Shown here: one piece after another, positions 1-5,495 of the stretch
Position numbering within the stretch: the stretch's first letter is position 1
Layout: each line of letters opens with the position of its first letter
NCBI GenBank assembly: GCA_018381425.1
Contig: JAGZRY010000120.1
Coordinates: 1-5,495, forward strand
Direction: 5' to 3'
DNA length: 5,495 nucleotides
From: Haemophilus parainfluenzae
GTDB taxonomy: Bacteria; Pseudomonadota; Gammaproteobacteria; Enterobacterales; Pasteurellaceae
Program-made: the position numbers and the translations under genes
Notes under the pieces: model-generated
Seen by the model: the letters and a program-made list of their open reading frames with translations, nothing else
The model's database searches: none
What the model was told of the DNA's origin: nothing

Positions 1-998
1 AAGGTTAAGTTACCTACGAATGGGTCAGTTGCAATTTTGAATGCTAATGAAGAGAACGGCTCATCATCGCTTGCGTGACGTTCACCTTCAGTTTCATCTA
101 GATTAATACCTTTGATTGCTGGAATATCAGTTGGTGCTGGTAAGTATTCAACAACCGCATCAAGCATTGCTTGAACACCTTTGTTTTTGAATGCAGAACC
201 ACAAGTTACCAAGATGATTTCATTTGCTAATACACGTTGACGAAGACCTGCTTTGATTTCTTCTTCGCTTAACTCTTCACCACCAAGATATTTTTCCATT
301 AATTCTTCAGTTGCTTCAGCTGCTGCATCAACAAGGTTTTGACGCCATTCTTCACAAGCTGCTTGCATATCTGCTGGAATATCTTCATAAGTGAAGGTCA
401 TACCTTGGTCAGCTTCGTTCCAGTTGATCGCTTTCATTTTGATCAAATCAACAACACCAGTGAAGTTTTCTTCTGCACCGATTGGAAGTTGAAGAGGAAC
501 AGCGTTCGCACCTAAACGAGTTTTAAGTTGATCAACAACACGTAAGAAGTTAGCACCAGTACGGTCCATTTTGTTTACGAACGCAATACGTGGAACTTGA
601 TATTTGTTAGCTTGACGCCATACAGTTTCAGACTGAGGTTGAACACCACCAACCGCACAGTAAACCATTACCGCACCATCAAGAACACGCATAGAACGTT
701 CTACTTCAACAGTAAAGTCTACGTGTCCCGGGGTATCGATAACGTTGATACGGTGTTGTGGGAACTGTTGTGACATACCAGACCAGAATGCGGTAGTTGC
801 CGCAGAGGTAATGGTAATACCACGCTCTTGTTCTTGTTCCATCCAGTCCATTGTTGCTGCACCATCGTGTACTTCACCAATTTTGTGACTTACACCAGTG
901 TAGAATAAGATACGTTCAGTGGTAGTAGTTTTACCAGCATCAATGTGCGCACTAATACCGATATTACGATATCTTTCAATAGGGGTTGTACGAGCCAT
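1..998 (-). CDS. fusA: Elongation factor G (EF-G), N-terminal part, runs off left edge
   Basis: Translational GTPase that drives tRNA-mRNA translocation on the ribosome and helps recycle ribosomes, in the cytoplasm. I translated 332 codons from the ATG at 998-996. All GTPase motifs are seen: P-loop AHIDAGKT (residues 17-24), switch I RGITIT (58-63), DTPGH (87-91) with the catalytic His91, NKMD (141-144) and SAFK (268-271). An EF-G-type G' insert lies between the last two motifs. The visible part stops at the beginning of domain II. EF-G is normally about 700 residues, so slightly more than half is missing to the left. The start is supported by AAGGT at 1010-1006, 7 nt upstream. It is the third gene of the str operon, 84 nt after rpsG. 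No defect is seen in the visible part. Confidence 0.98.
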   Translation of the reverse strand, partial: MARTTPIERYRNIGISAHIDAGKTTTTERILFYTGVSHKIGEVHDGAATMDWMEQEQERGITITSAATTAFWSGMSQQFPQHRINVIDTPGHVDFTVEVERSMRVLDGAVMVYCAVGGVQPQSETVWRQANKYQVPRIAFVNKMDRTGANFLRVVDQLKTRLGANAVPLQLPIGAEENFTGVVDLIKMKAINWNEADQGMTFTYEDIPADMQAACEEWRQNLVDAAAEATEELMEKYLGGEELSEEEIKAGLRQRVLANEIILVTCGSAFKNKGVQAMLDAVVEYLPAPTDIPAIKGINLDETEGERHASDDEPFSSLAFKIATDPFVGNLT

Positions 999-1039
999 TA
1001 TTATAACCTTGTTAAGTTTAATATCTGTTTATATAAGGG

Positions 1040-1067
1040 TAAGGCTTCATCGAGGATGAAGCCCTTA
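1040..1067 (-). other. Strong intercistronic hairpin between rpsG and fusA
   Basis: Arms 1043-1051 (GGCTTCATC) and 1055-1063 (GATGAAGCC) form a perfect 9-bp stem around a 3-nt loop. Three more pairs (1040-1042 with 1065-1067) follow after a single bulged base at 1064. In the str operon mRNA it lies 15 nt after the rpsG stop codon and about 40 nt before the fusA start. No run of T follows on the minus strand (the next bases are CCCTTATAT), so it is not a normal intrinsic terminator. By inference it could set mRNA processing, protect the rpsL-rpsG 3' end, or partly attenuate fusA. The structure is seen directly; the function is not established. Confidence 0.6.
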
Positions 1068-1082
1068 GATTTTAAAAGCGTA

Positions 1083-1617
<535 letters not shown>

Positions 1618-1699
1618 TAAAGTGAGCTAATGTGATACTGGAGTTTCTGATTTAAATTTTTACTAATTTAGACGTTTGGCCTTACTTAACGGAGTTCCA

Positions 1700-2089
<390 letters not shown>

Positions 2090-2125
2090 TTAAATGTTAT
2101 TCATAATAGAATGTTTGTTACAAAA

Positions 2126-2146
2126 TCTATCCCTCCATCCAATAGA
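2126..2146 (-). other. Small rpsL-leader hairpin exposing a Shine-Dalgarno-like loop
   Basis: In the 5' leader of the str mRNA, TCTAT (2146-2142) can pair with ATAGA (2130-2126). The 11-nt loop, TGGATGGAGGG, contains a strong ribosome-binding motif, GGAGG. The only start codon at suitable distance, the TTG just downstream, is followed at once by a TAA stop, so no peptide is encoded. The stem is only 5 bp and AT-rich, so this is tentative. A ribosome standby site or a binding site for a regulator are possible readings. Confidence 0.3.
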
Positions 2147-2165
2147 CAGAAGAAATAGACGCTGA

Positions 2166-2194
2166 ATTCTAATGGTTTCACCTCATATTGTCAA
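2166..2194 (-). promoter_or_regulatory. sigma70 promoter of the str operon (rpsL-rpsG-fusA)
   Basis: On the minus strand there is a perfect -35 box TTGACA (2194-2189), a 17-nt spacer and a -10 box TAGAAT (2171-2166). Transcription should begin near 2159, giving a leader of about 85 nt before rpsL. The bases after the -10 box (TCAGCGTC) resemble the GC-containing discriminator that I recall for the E. coli str promoter (TCGGCGTC), which fits stringent control. AT-rich sequence just upstream of the -35 box (about 2195-2210) could act as an UP element. The boxes are seen; the start point and control are inferred. Confidence 0.85.
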
Positions 2195-2252
2195 TATTTA
2201 AACAGAAATAGGATCGCAAAGGATCGCTTAGCAAAAAATCCAGATGAAATAG

Positions 2253-2261
2253 ACCGCACTT
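2253..2261 (-). repeat. DNA uptake signal sequence (USS) in the divergent promoter region
   Basis: Exact AAGTGCGGT core on the minus strand. It is followed by CTATTTCATCTGGATTTTTT, which matches the extended USS pattern of two AT-rich blocks one helical turn apart. It lies between the two divergent promoters, 11 nt upstream of the rightward -35 box. Confidence 0.92.
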
Positions 2262-2272
2262 TGTCAAATCAA

Positions 2273-2301
2273 TTGCCTGTATGTAGCCAGGGTTTTATAA
2301 T
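2273..2301 (+). promoter_or_regulatory. sigma70 promoter of the ClC-dusA unit
   Basis: A -35 box TTGCCT (2273-2278), a 17-nt spacer and a perfect -10 box TATAAT (2296-2301) face rightward. The expected start of transcription is near 2308, about 25 nt before the ATG at 2333. This argues that a TTG at 2261 in the same open frame is upstream of the mRNA and cannot be the start codon. The -35 box is a partial match, so activity may be moderate. Confidence 0.7.
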
Positions 2302-2332
2302 TTCAAGCAGAATTATTCTGTTGGCAATCATT

Positions 2333-3718
2333 ATGTTACGTTCATTCATTTTTCATTTACGTTATTTCTACCATAAAAAACTTCGACAAACCCATCGTAT
2401 CTCTCATAAAACACTCGAATTTGTATGTTTACTGATTGGTGCGACATTTGTTGCCCTATTTTCCTTTGGATTTGCGAAACTCGCCGACATGGGGCTTGAA
2501 TTTAATGCCTATTGGTCTGCTAAATATCCTCTCACCGTTTGGATCATTTTACCGCTTGGTCTTGCTTTTCTCACCTGGTTTACCGCCAAATACACACCTT
2601 ATGTTGGTGGCAGCGGTATTCCACAAGTTATTGCCTCCATTAATCTTCCTTACAATGGCTATAAAACGAAACTTGTTAAATTTCGCCAAACCATTTGGAA
2701 AATTCCACTTACTTTCTTTGCAATGGTTATCGGTGCGTCTGTTGGACGTGAAGGACCTTCTGTTCAAGTGGGTGCAGCGGTTATGCTCGCTTGGGGAAAT
2801 TTCTGTCGTAAATATAACTTCGCTTTCCGTGGCTTAAGTACGAATGAACTCATCGCAACGGGTGCAGCAGGCGGTCTTGCTGCCGCCTTTAATGCCCCTT
2901 TAGCTGGAGTCATTTTTGCCATTGAAGAACTTGGTCGTGGCGTGATGTTACGCTGGGAACGCCGTGTGTTGCTCGGTGTATTAGCGGCCGGTTTTATTTT
3001 AGTGGCGATTCAAGGCAATAGCCCTTACTTTCCAGCCTATAAAGGTGCGACTTCTATTCCTTATTTATATCTTTGGCTTGCCATTTGTGGCATCGTCTGC
3101 GGTGTACTGGGTGGTATATTTGGACGACTCCTTGCCAAAGGGCTCGCGGAACTTTCTCCACTTAAATGGCGTGACTGGATCCGCAAACACCCAATTTACA
3201 TTGCTTTATTACTCGGTTTAGTACTTGCCGCAATGGGTACCTACAGCGAAGGGCAAACTTATGGAACGGGCTATAATGTGGTTGCAAGAGCATTAGAAGG
3301 ACAACTCGTTTCACCTGAAGTGGGAATACTAAAACTCTTCGCAACGGTTACGACTTATTGGAATGGCATCGCGGGCGGAATTTTTACGCCATCTCTCACT
3401 ACTGGTGCGGGTATCGGCACTATGTTATGGGAAATCAGTAACGGCATGGTCGATCAACGTTTCTTGGTCATTTTATGTATGGCAGCCTTTTTAGCTGGAG
3501 GCACACAATCCCCTGTGACAGCCAGCGTAGTAGTAATGGAAATGACCGGGGCTCAACCCGTGCTAATTTGGCTCTTGATTTCCAGTATCATTGCCTCCAT
3601 AATTTCGCGCCAATTTAGTCCGAAACCTTTTTACCACTTTGCGGCTGGGCGTTTCCGCCAACGAATGCAGGAACAACAAGCAGAAGATCTTCGCCGTAAC
3701 GAGATTCAAGAGAAATAA
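2333..3718 (+). CDS. ClC-family chloride channel / Cl-/H+ exchanger
   Basis: Inner-membrane anion transporter of the ClC family. E. coli ClcA, the model member, exchanges two Cl- for one H+ and helps extreme acid resistance. With the ATG at 2333 the protein is 461 residues. The three ClC selectivity motifs are in order: GSGIP (93-97), GREGP (138-142) and GIFTP (349-353). The gating glutamate (Glu140, E. coli Glu148), the inner proton glutamate (Glu199 in IEEL, E. coli Glu203) and the chloride-coordinating tyrosine (Tyr434 in KPFY, E. coli Tyr445) are all kept. This points to a coupled exchanger rather than a passive channel. Hydrophobic helices fill residues about 28-430; a charged tail (440-461) follows and no CBS domains are present. 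The start lacks a good Shine-Dalgarno but sits 25 nt after the predicted transcription start. Whether it is orthologous to ClcA or is a ClcB/EriC-type paralogue is unresolved. Confidence 0.92.
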   Translation: MLRSFIFHLRYFYHKKLRQTHRISHKTLEFVCLLIGATFVALFSFGFAKLADMGLEFNAYWSAKYPLTVWIILPLGLAFLTWFTAKYTPYVGGSGIPQVIASINLPYNGYKTKLVKFRQTIWKIPLTFFAMVIGASVGREGPSVQVGAAVMLAWGNFCRKYNFAFRGLSTNELIATGAAGGLAAAFNAPLAGVIFAIEELGRGVMLRWERRVLLGVLAAGFILVAIQGNSPYFPAYKGATSIPYLYLWLAICGIVCGVLGGIFGRLLAKGLAELSPLKWRDWIRKHPIYIALLLGLVLAAMGTYSEGQTYGTGYNVVARALEGQLVSPEVGILKLFATVTTYWNGIAGGIFTPSLTTGAGIGTMLWEISNGMVDQRFLVILCMAAFLAGGTQSPVTASVVVMEMTGAQPVLIWLLISSIIASIISRQFSPKPFYHFAAGRFRQRMQEQQAEDLRRNEIQEK

Positions 3719-3721
3719 AAT

Positions 3722-4708
3722 ATGTCAGAAAACCAACCGCACTTTTATCGTGGCCGCTTTTCCGTTGCGCCAATGTTAGATTGGACAACACGCCATTGTC
3801 GCTATTTTCATCGTCAATTTAGTAAAAATGCCTTGCTTTATACCGAAATGGTTACGGCTCCCGCCATTATTCATGCCAAATACGATCATTTAGATTTTGA
3901 TTTGCAAGAAAACCCGGTTGCCTTACAACTTGGTGGAAGCGATCCCGCACAGCTTAAACATTGTGCCAAATTAGCGGAAGAAAGAGGCTATCATGAAATT
4001 AATCTGAATGTGGGCTGCCCTTCTGATCGCGTGCAAAATGGTATGTTTGGTGCTTGTTTGATGGCAAAAGCAGATTTAGTAGCAGAATGTATTGCAGAAA
4101 TGCAACGTGTCGTGAATATTCCTGTCACCGTGAAAACGCGTATTGGCATTGATGGTTTGGATAGCTATGAATTTCTCTGCGACTTTATCGAAAAAGTCCA
4201 TTATGCAGGCTGCCAAGAATTTATTGTTCACGCAAGAAAAGCCTGGCTTTCAGGATTAAGCCCAAAAGAGAATCGCGAGATTCCCCCTTTGGATTATGAT
4301 CGTGTTTACCAATTAAAGAAAGACTTCCCGCAGTTGACTATTGCAATTAATGGTGGCATTAAAACCATCGAAGAAATTAAACACCATTTGCAATTTGTGG
4401 ATGGCGTGATGGTTGGGCGTGAGGCTTATCAAAATCCGTCATTGTTGGGCTATGTTGATCAAATGCTTTTTGATGCCAATGCGGATATCGTCACGCCAAG
4501 ACAAGCGGTGAAAGCCATGTTCCCTTACATTGAAAAACAGCTGAGCCAAGGTGTCTATTTAAATCATATCGTTCGACATATGCTTGGTGCATTCCAAAAC
4601 TGCAAAGGGGCAAGACAATGGCGACGCTATTTAAGTGAAAATGCCTTTAAACAAGGCGCAGGAATTGAAGTGGTTGAAACGGCATTAAGCTTTGTGGAAA
4701 CGAATTAA
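3722..4708 (+). CDS. dusA: tRNA-dihydrouridine(20/20a) synthase
   Basis: Cytoplasmic FMN-dependent enzyme that uses NADPH to reduce uridine in the D-loop of tRNA; in E. coli DusA acts on U20 and U20a. The product is 328 residues, close to E. coli DusA. Seen in order are APMLDWT (16-22) at the flavin site, YTEMV (40-44), LQLGG (68-72), [14 protein letters not shown] (94-107) with the expected catalytic Cys99, VKTRIG (137-142) with the FMN-site Lys138, [16 protein letters not shown], which is typical of DusA over DusB and DusC, INGGI, and [12 protein letters not shown]. The C-terminal helical tRNA-binding domain follows, including [11 protein letters not shown]. The ATG is 3 nt after the ClC stop, with AAGAG (3708-3712) inside the end of that gene as ribosome binding site, so translation is probably coupled. 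Codons 5-8 contain an uptake signal. Confidence 0.97.
   Translation: MSENQPHFYRGRFSVAPMLDWTTRHCRYFHRQFSKNALLYTEMVTAPAIIHAKYDHLDFDLQENPVALQLGGSDPAQLKHCAKLAEERGYHEINLNVGCPSDRVQNGMFGACLMAKADLVAECIAEMQRVVNIPVTVKTRIGIDGLDSYEFLCDFIEKVHYAGCQEFIVHARKAWLSGLSPKENREIPPLDYDRVYQLKKDFPQLTIAINGGIKTIEEIKHHLQFVDGVMVGREAYQNPSLLGYVDQMLFDANADIVTPRQAVKAMFPYIEKQLSQGVYLNHIVRHMLGAFQNCKGARQWRRYLSENAFKQGAGIEVVETALSFVETN
3736..3744 (-). repeat. DNA uptake signal sequence (USS) inside dusA
   Basis: Exact AAGTGCGGT core on the minus strand, encoding residues 5-8 (Gln-Pro-His-Phe) of DusA on the plus strand. The AT-rich half of the extended signal reads back across the dusA start and the 3-nt gap to the ClC gene. This is the only one of the five copies inside a coding region. 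Confidence 0.92.
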
Positions 4709-4720
4709 GCCTAAAATGCA

Positions 4721-4729
4721 AAGTGCGGT
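4721..4729 (+). repeat. DNA uptake signal sequence (USS), left arm of terminator
   Basis: Exact AAGTGCGGT on the plus strand, the only one of the five in this orientation. It is followed by CAGAATTTAAACGATTTTCT, which fits the extended AT-rich pattern. Confidence 0.93.
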
Positions 4730-4750
4730 CAGAATTTAAACGATTTTCTG

Positions 4751-4759
4751 ACCGCACTT
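4751..4759 (-). repeat. DNA uptake signal sequence (USS), right arm of terminator
   Basis: Exact AAGTGCGGT on the minus strand, facing the copy at 4721-4729 and forming the other arm of the shared terminator stem. Confidence 0.93.
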
Positions 4760-4778
4760 TTGTTTTCTGAGTATTTAA

Positions 4779-5426
4779 TTAGCACTGATATTTTTGACGA
4801 TATGCTACCAAATCTTCTATTGTTAGTACTACATAACCAAATTTTTTCGCAAATTTAATAATTTCTGGTGCACGAGCCATAGAGCCATCATCATTCGTGA
4901 TTTCACAAATCACACCCGCTGGTTTAAAACCACTTAAGCGAGCTAAATCAACTGAGGCTTCAGTATGGCCACGACGTGCTAAAACACCACCTTCTGCCGC
5001 TCGTAATGGGAAAACATGTCCAGGACGGTGAAGATCAGTGGGTCTTGCCTGATCTGCAATCGCAGCTTTAATGGTTGTTACTCGATCTTGTGCTGATACA
5101 CCTGTCGACACACCTTCTGCCGCTTCAATCGTCACGGTAAACGCGGTTTTATTCACGCTATTGTTGTGTTCAACCATTGGTGGCAAATCAAGCTGTTTAC
5201 ATTGTTCATCGGTAATACATAAACACACGATACCACTGCCATAGCGAATAAGTTTTGCCATTTGTTCTGGCGTAATGGTTTCTGCTGGGAAGATTAAATC
5301 GCCTTCATTTTCGCGATCTTCATCATCCAATACTAATACGCCATTACCTTGTTTGAATGCATTCAATGCGTTAATTACCCGTTCTTCGCCGGTCGCACCA
5401 AATGCAGATAAAATTGACTGATTCAT
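4779..5426 (-). CDS. ribB: 3,4-dihydroxy-2-butanone 4-phosphate synthase
   Basis: Converts D-ribulose 5-phosphate into formate and 3,4-dihydroxy-2-butanone 4-phosphate, the four-carbon precursor of riboflavin; it needs Mg2+. The protein is 215 residues, about the length of E. coli RibB (217), with no fused GTP cyclohydrolase II domain. Seen are the acidic active-site loop [10 protein letters not shown] (34-43), GSGIVC (63-68), RPGHVFPL (134-141), and RRGHTEA (151-157), whose His154 with Glu39 matches the expected metal ligands. The open frame continues upstream to a TTG at 5483. The ATG at 5426-5424 is chosen because AAAGGA lies 7 nt upstream and [10 protein letters not shown] matches the family N-terminus. 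It is convergent with dusA and shares a terminator. In many proteobacteria ribB is controlled by an FMN riboswitch; only the last 69 nt of the leader are visible here. Confidence 0.97.
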   Translation of the reverse strand: MNQSILSAFGATGEERVINALNAFKQGNGVLVLDDEDRENEGDLIFPAETITPEQMAKLIRYGSGIVCLCITDEQCKQLDLPPMVEHNNSVNKTAFTVTIEAAEGVSTGVSAQDRVTTIKAAIADQARPTDLHRPGHVFPLRAAEGGVLARRGHTEASVDLARLSGFKPAGVICEITNDDGSMARAPEIIKFAKKFGYVVLTIEDLVAYRQKYQC

Positions 5427-5495
5427 CGTAATTTCCTTTGTTGTTACGTTAAAATTAACCAGAATCAGGGCTGAGAAATGCAAATAAATAGAACG
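5427..5495 (-). promoter_or_regulatory. 3' part of the ribB leader, possible FMN riboswitch expression region
   Basis: The 69 nt before ribB contain the Shine-Dalgarno AAAGGA (5439-5434) and a block reading GCCCTGATTCTGGTTAA on the minus strand (5472-5456). From memory, nearly the same block (GCCCTGATTCTGGTAA) lies between the FMN aptamer and the start codon of E. coli ribB. None of the conserved FMN aptamer segments is present in these bases, so if the riboswitch exists its aptamer is to the right of the window. No promoter was found here. Confidence 0.45.

Larger units (their letters stand above)
4720..4760. terminator. Bidirectional terminator from an inverted pair of uptake signals
   Basis: Arms AAAGTGCGGTCAGAA (4720-4734) and TTCTGACCGCACTTT (4746-4760) are a perfect 15-bp inverted repeat with an 11-nt loop. 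On the plus strand TTTTGTTTT (4758-4766) follows or overlaps the stem end, giving a good intrinsic terminator 11 nt after the dusA stop. On the minus strand the stem begins 18 nt after the ribB stop and is followed by GCATTTT, a weaker tail. Opposed USS pairs serving as terminators between convergent genes are well known in H. influenzae. Confidence 0.9.

Noticed and set aside
652..678. Near-matches to the uptake signal (ACCGCACAG at 652-660, ACCGCACCA at 670-678)
   Set aside because: Both fail at the last core bases and lie in highly conserved fusA codons, so they are explained by coding sequence.
2152..2254. Repeat GAAATAGAC at 2152-2160 and 2246-2254
   Set aside because: It is only 9 bases in an AT-rich spacer, with no further similarity around the copies, so chance is sufficient.
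2261..2332. In-frame N-terminal extension of the ClC protein from a TTG at 2261
   Set aside because: The TTG overlaps an uptake signal, has no Shine-Dalgarno, and lies upstream of a TATAAT box whose transcript would start near 2308.
2436..2837. Open frame of 133 codons overlapping the ClC gene in another plus-strand frame
   Set aside because: It lies wholly inside a well-supported ClC gene, has no recognisable domain, and its composition follows from the overlapping coding frame. Antisense frames at 2549-2767 and 3162-3344 are rejected for the same reason.
2630..3600. Repeated 11-mer ATTGCCTCCAT at 2630-2640 and 3590-3600
   Set aside because: Both copies encode the membrane-helix residues Ile-Ala-Ser-Ile in the same frame; reuse of codons explains them.
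5427..5483. In-frame extension of ribB from a TTG at 5483
   Set aside because: No ribosome binding site precedes the TTG, while the ATG at 5426 has AAAGGA at 7 nt and gives the family N-terminus.

Overview
The window looks like chromosomal DNA of a Pasteurellaceae bacterium of the Haemophilus type (Haemophilus, Aggregatibacter or a close relative). The main evidence is five exact copies of the 9-base DNA uptake signal AAGTGCGGT. This is the Haemophilus influenzae form of the signal, not the ACAAGCGGT form of the Actinobacillus pleuropneumoniae branch. The encoded proteins are also close to their gamma-proteobacterial counterparts. I cannot fix the species. Everything seen here is core housekeeping content: no mobile element, CRISPR array, tRNA/rRNA gene or broken gene was found.

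Layout: (1) Positions 1-2194 hold the str ribosomal operon on the minus strand, in the order promoter (2166-2194), rpsL (S12), rpsG (S7), fusA (EF-G; its 3' part lies outside the window). The rpsL-rpsG spacer keeps sequence blocks that resemble the E. coli S7 feedback site, including pairing over the rpsG Shine-Dalgarno. It is enlarged at its apex by a segment carrying an uptake signal. The rpsG-fusA spacer contains a strong hairpin. (2) Positions 2166-2332 are a divergent control region, with the str promoter firing leftward and a clear promoter (2273-2301) firing rightward. (3) Positions 2333-4708 are a two-gene rightward unit, a ClC-family chloride channel/exchanger followed 3 nt later by dusA (tRNA dihydrouridine synthase A). 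(4) Positions 4720-4760 are a 15-bp inverted repeat made from two opposed uptake signals, acting as a shared terminator between the convergent dusA and ribB. (5) Positions 4779-5426 hold ribB (riboflavin biosynthesis) on the minus strand. Only 69 nt of its leader are in the window, so a possible FMN riboswitch aptamer would lie beyond the right edge.

How the genes work together: rpsL, rpsG and fusA supply translation machinery from one mRNA, probably with S7 feedback. dusA modifies tRNA and shares a transcript with a membrane ion transporter to which it has no obvious functional link. ribB feeds FMN synthesis, and DusA is an FMN enzyme, but their convergent placement gives no sign of co-regulation. 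I did not find a novel system. The observations most worth checking are the uptake-signal expansion inside the S7 operator, the rpsG-fusA hairpin, the rpsL leader hairpin and the ribB leader motif.
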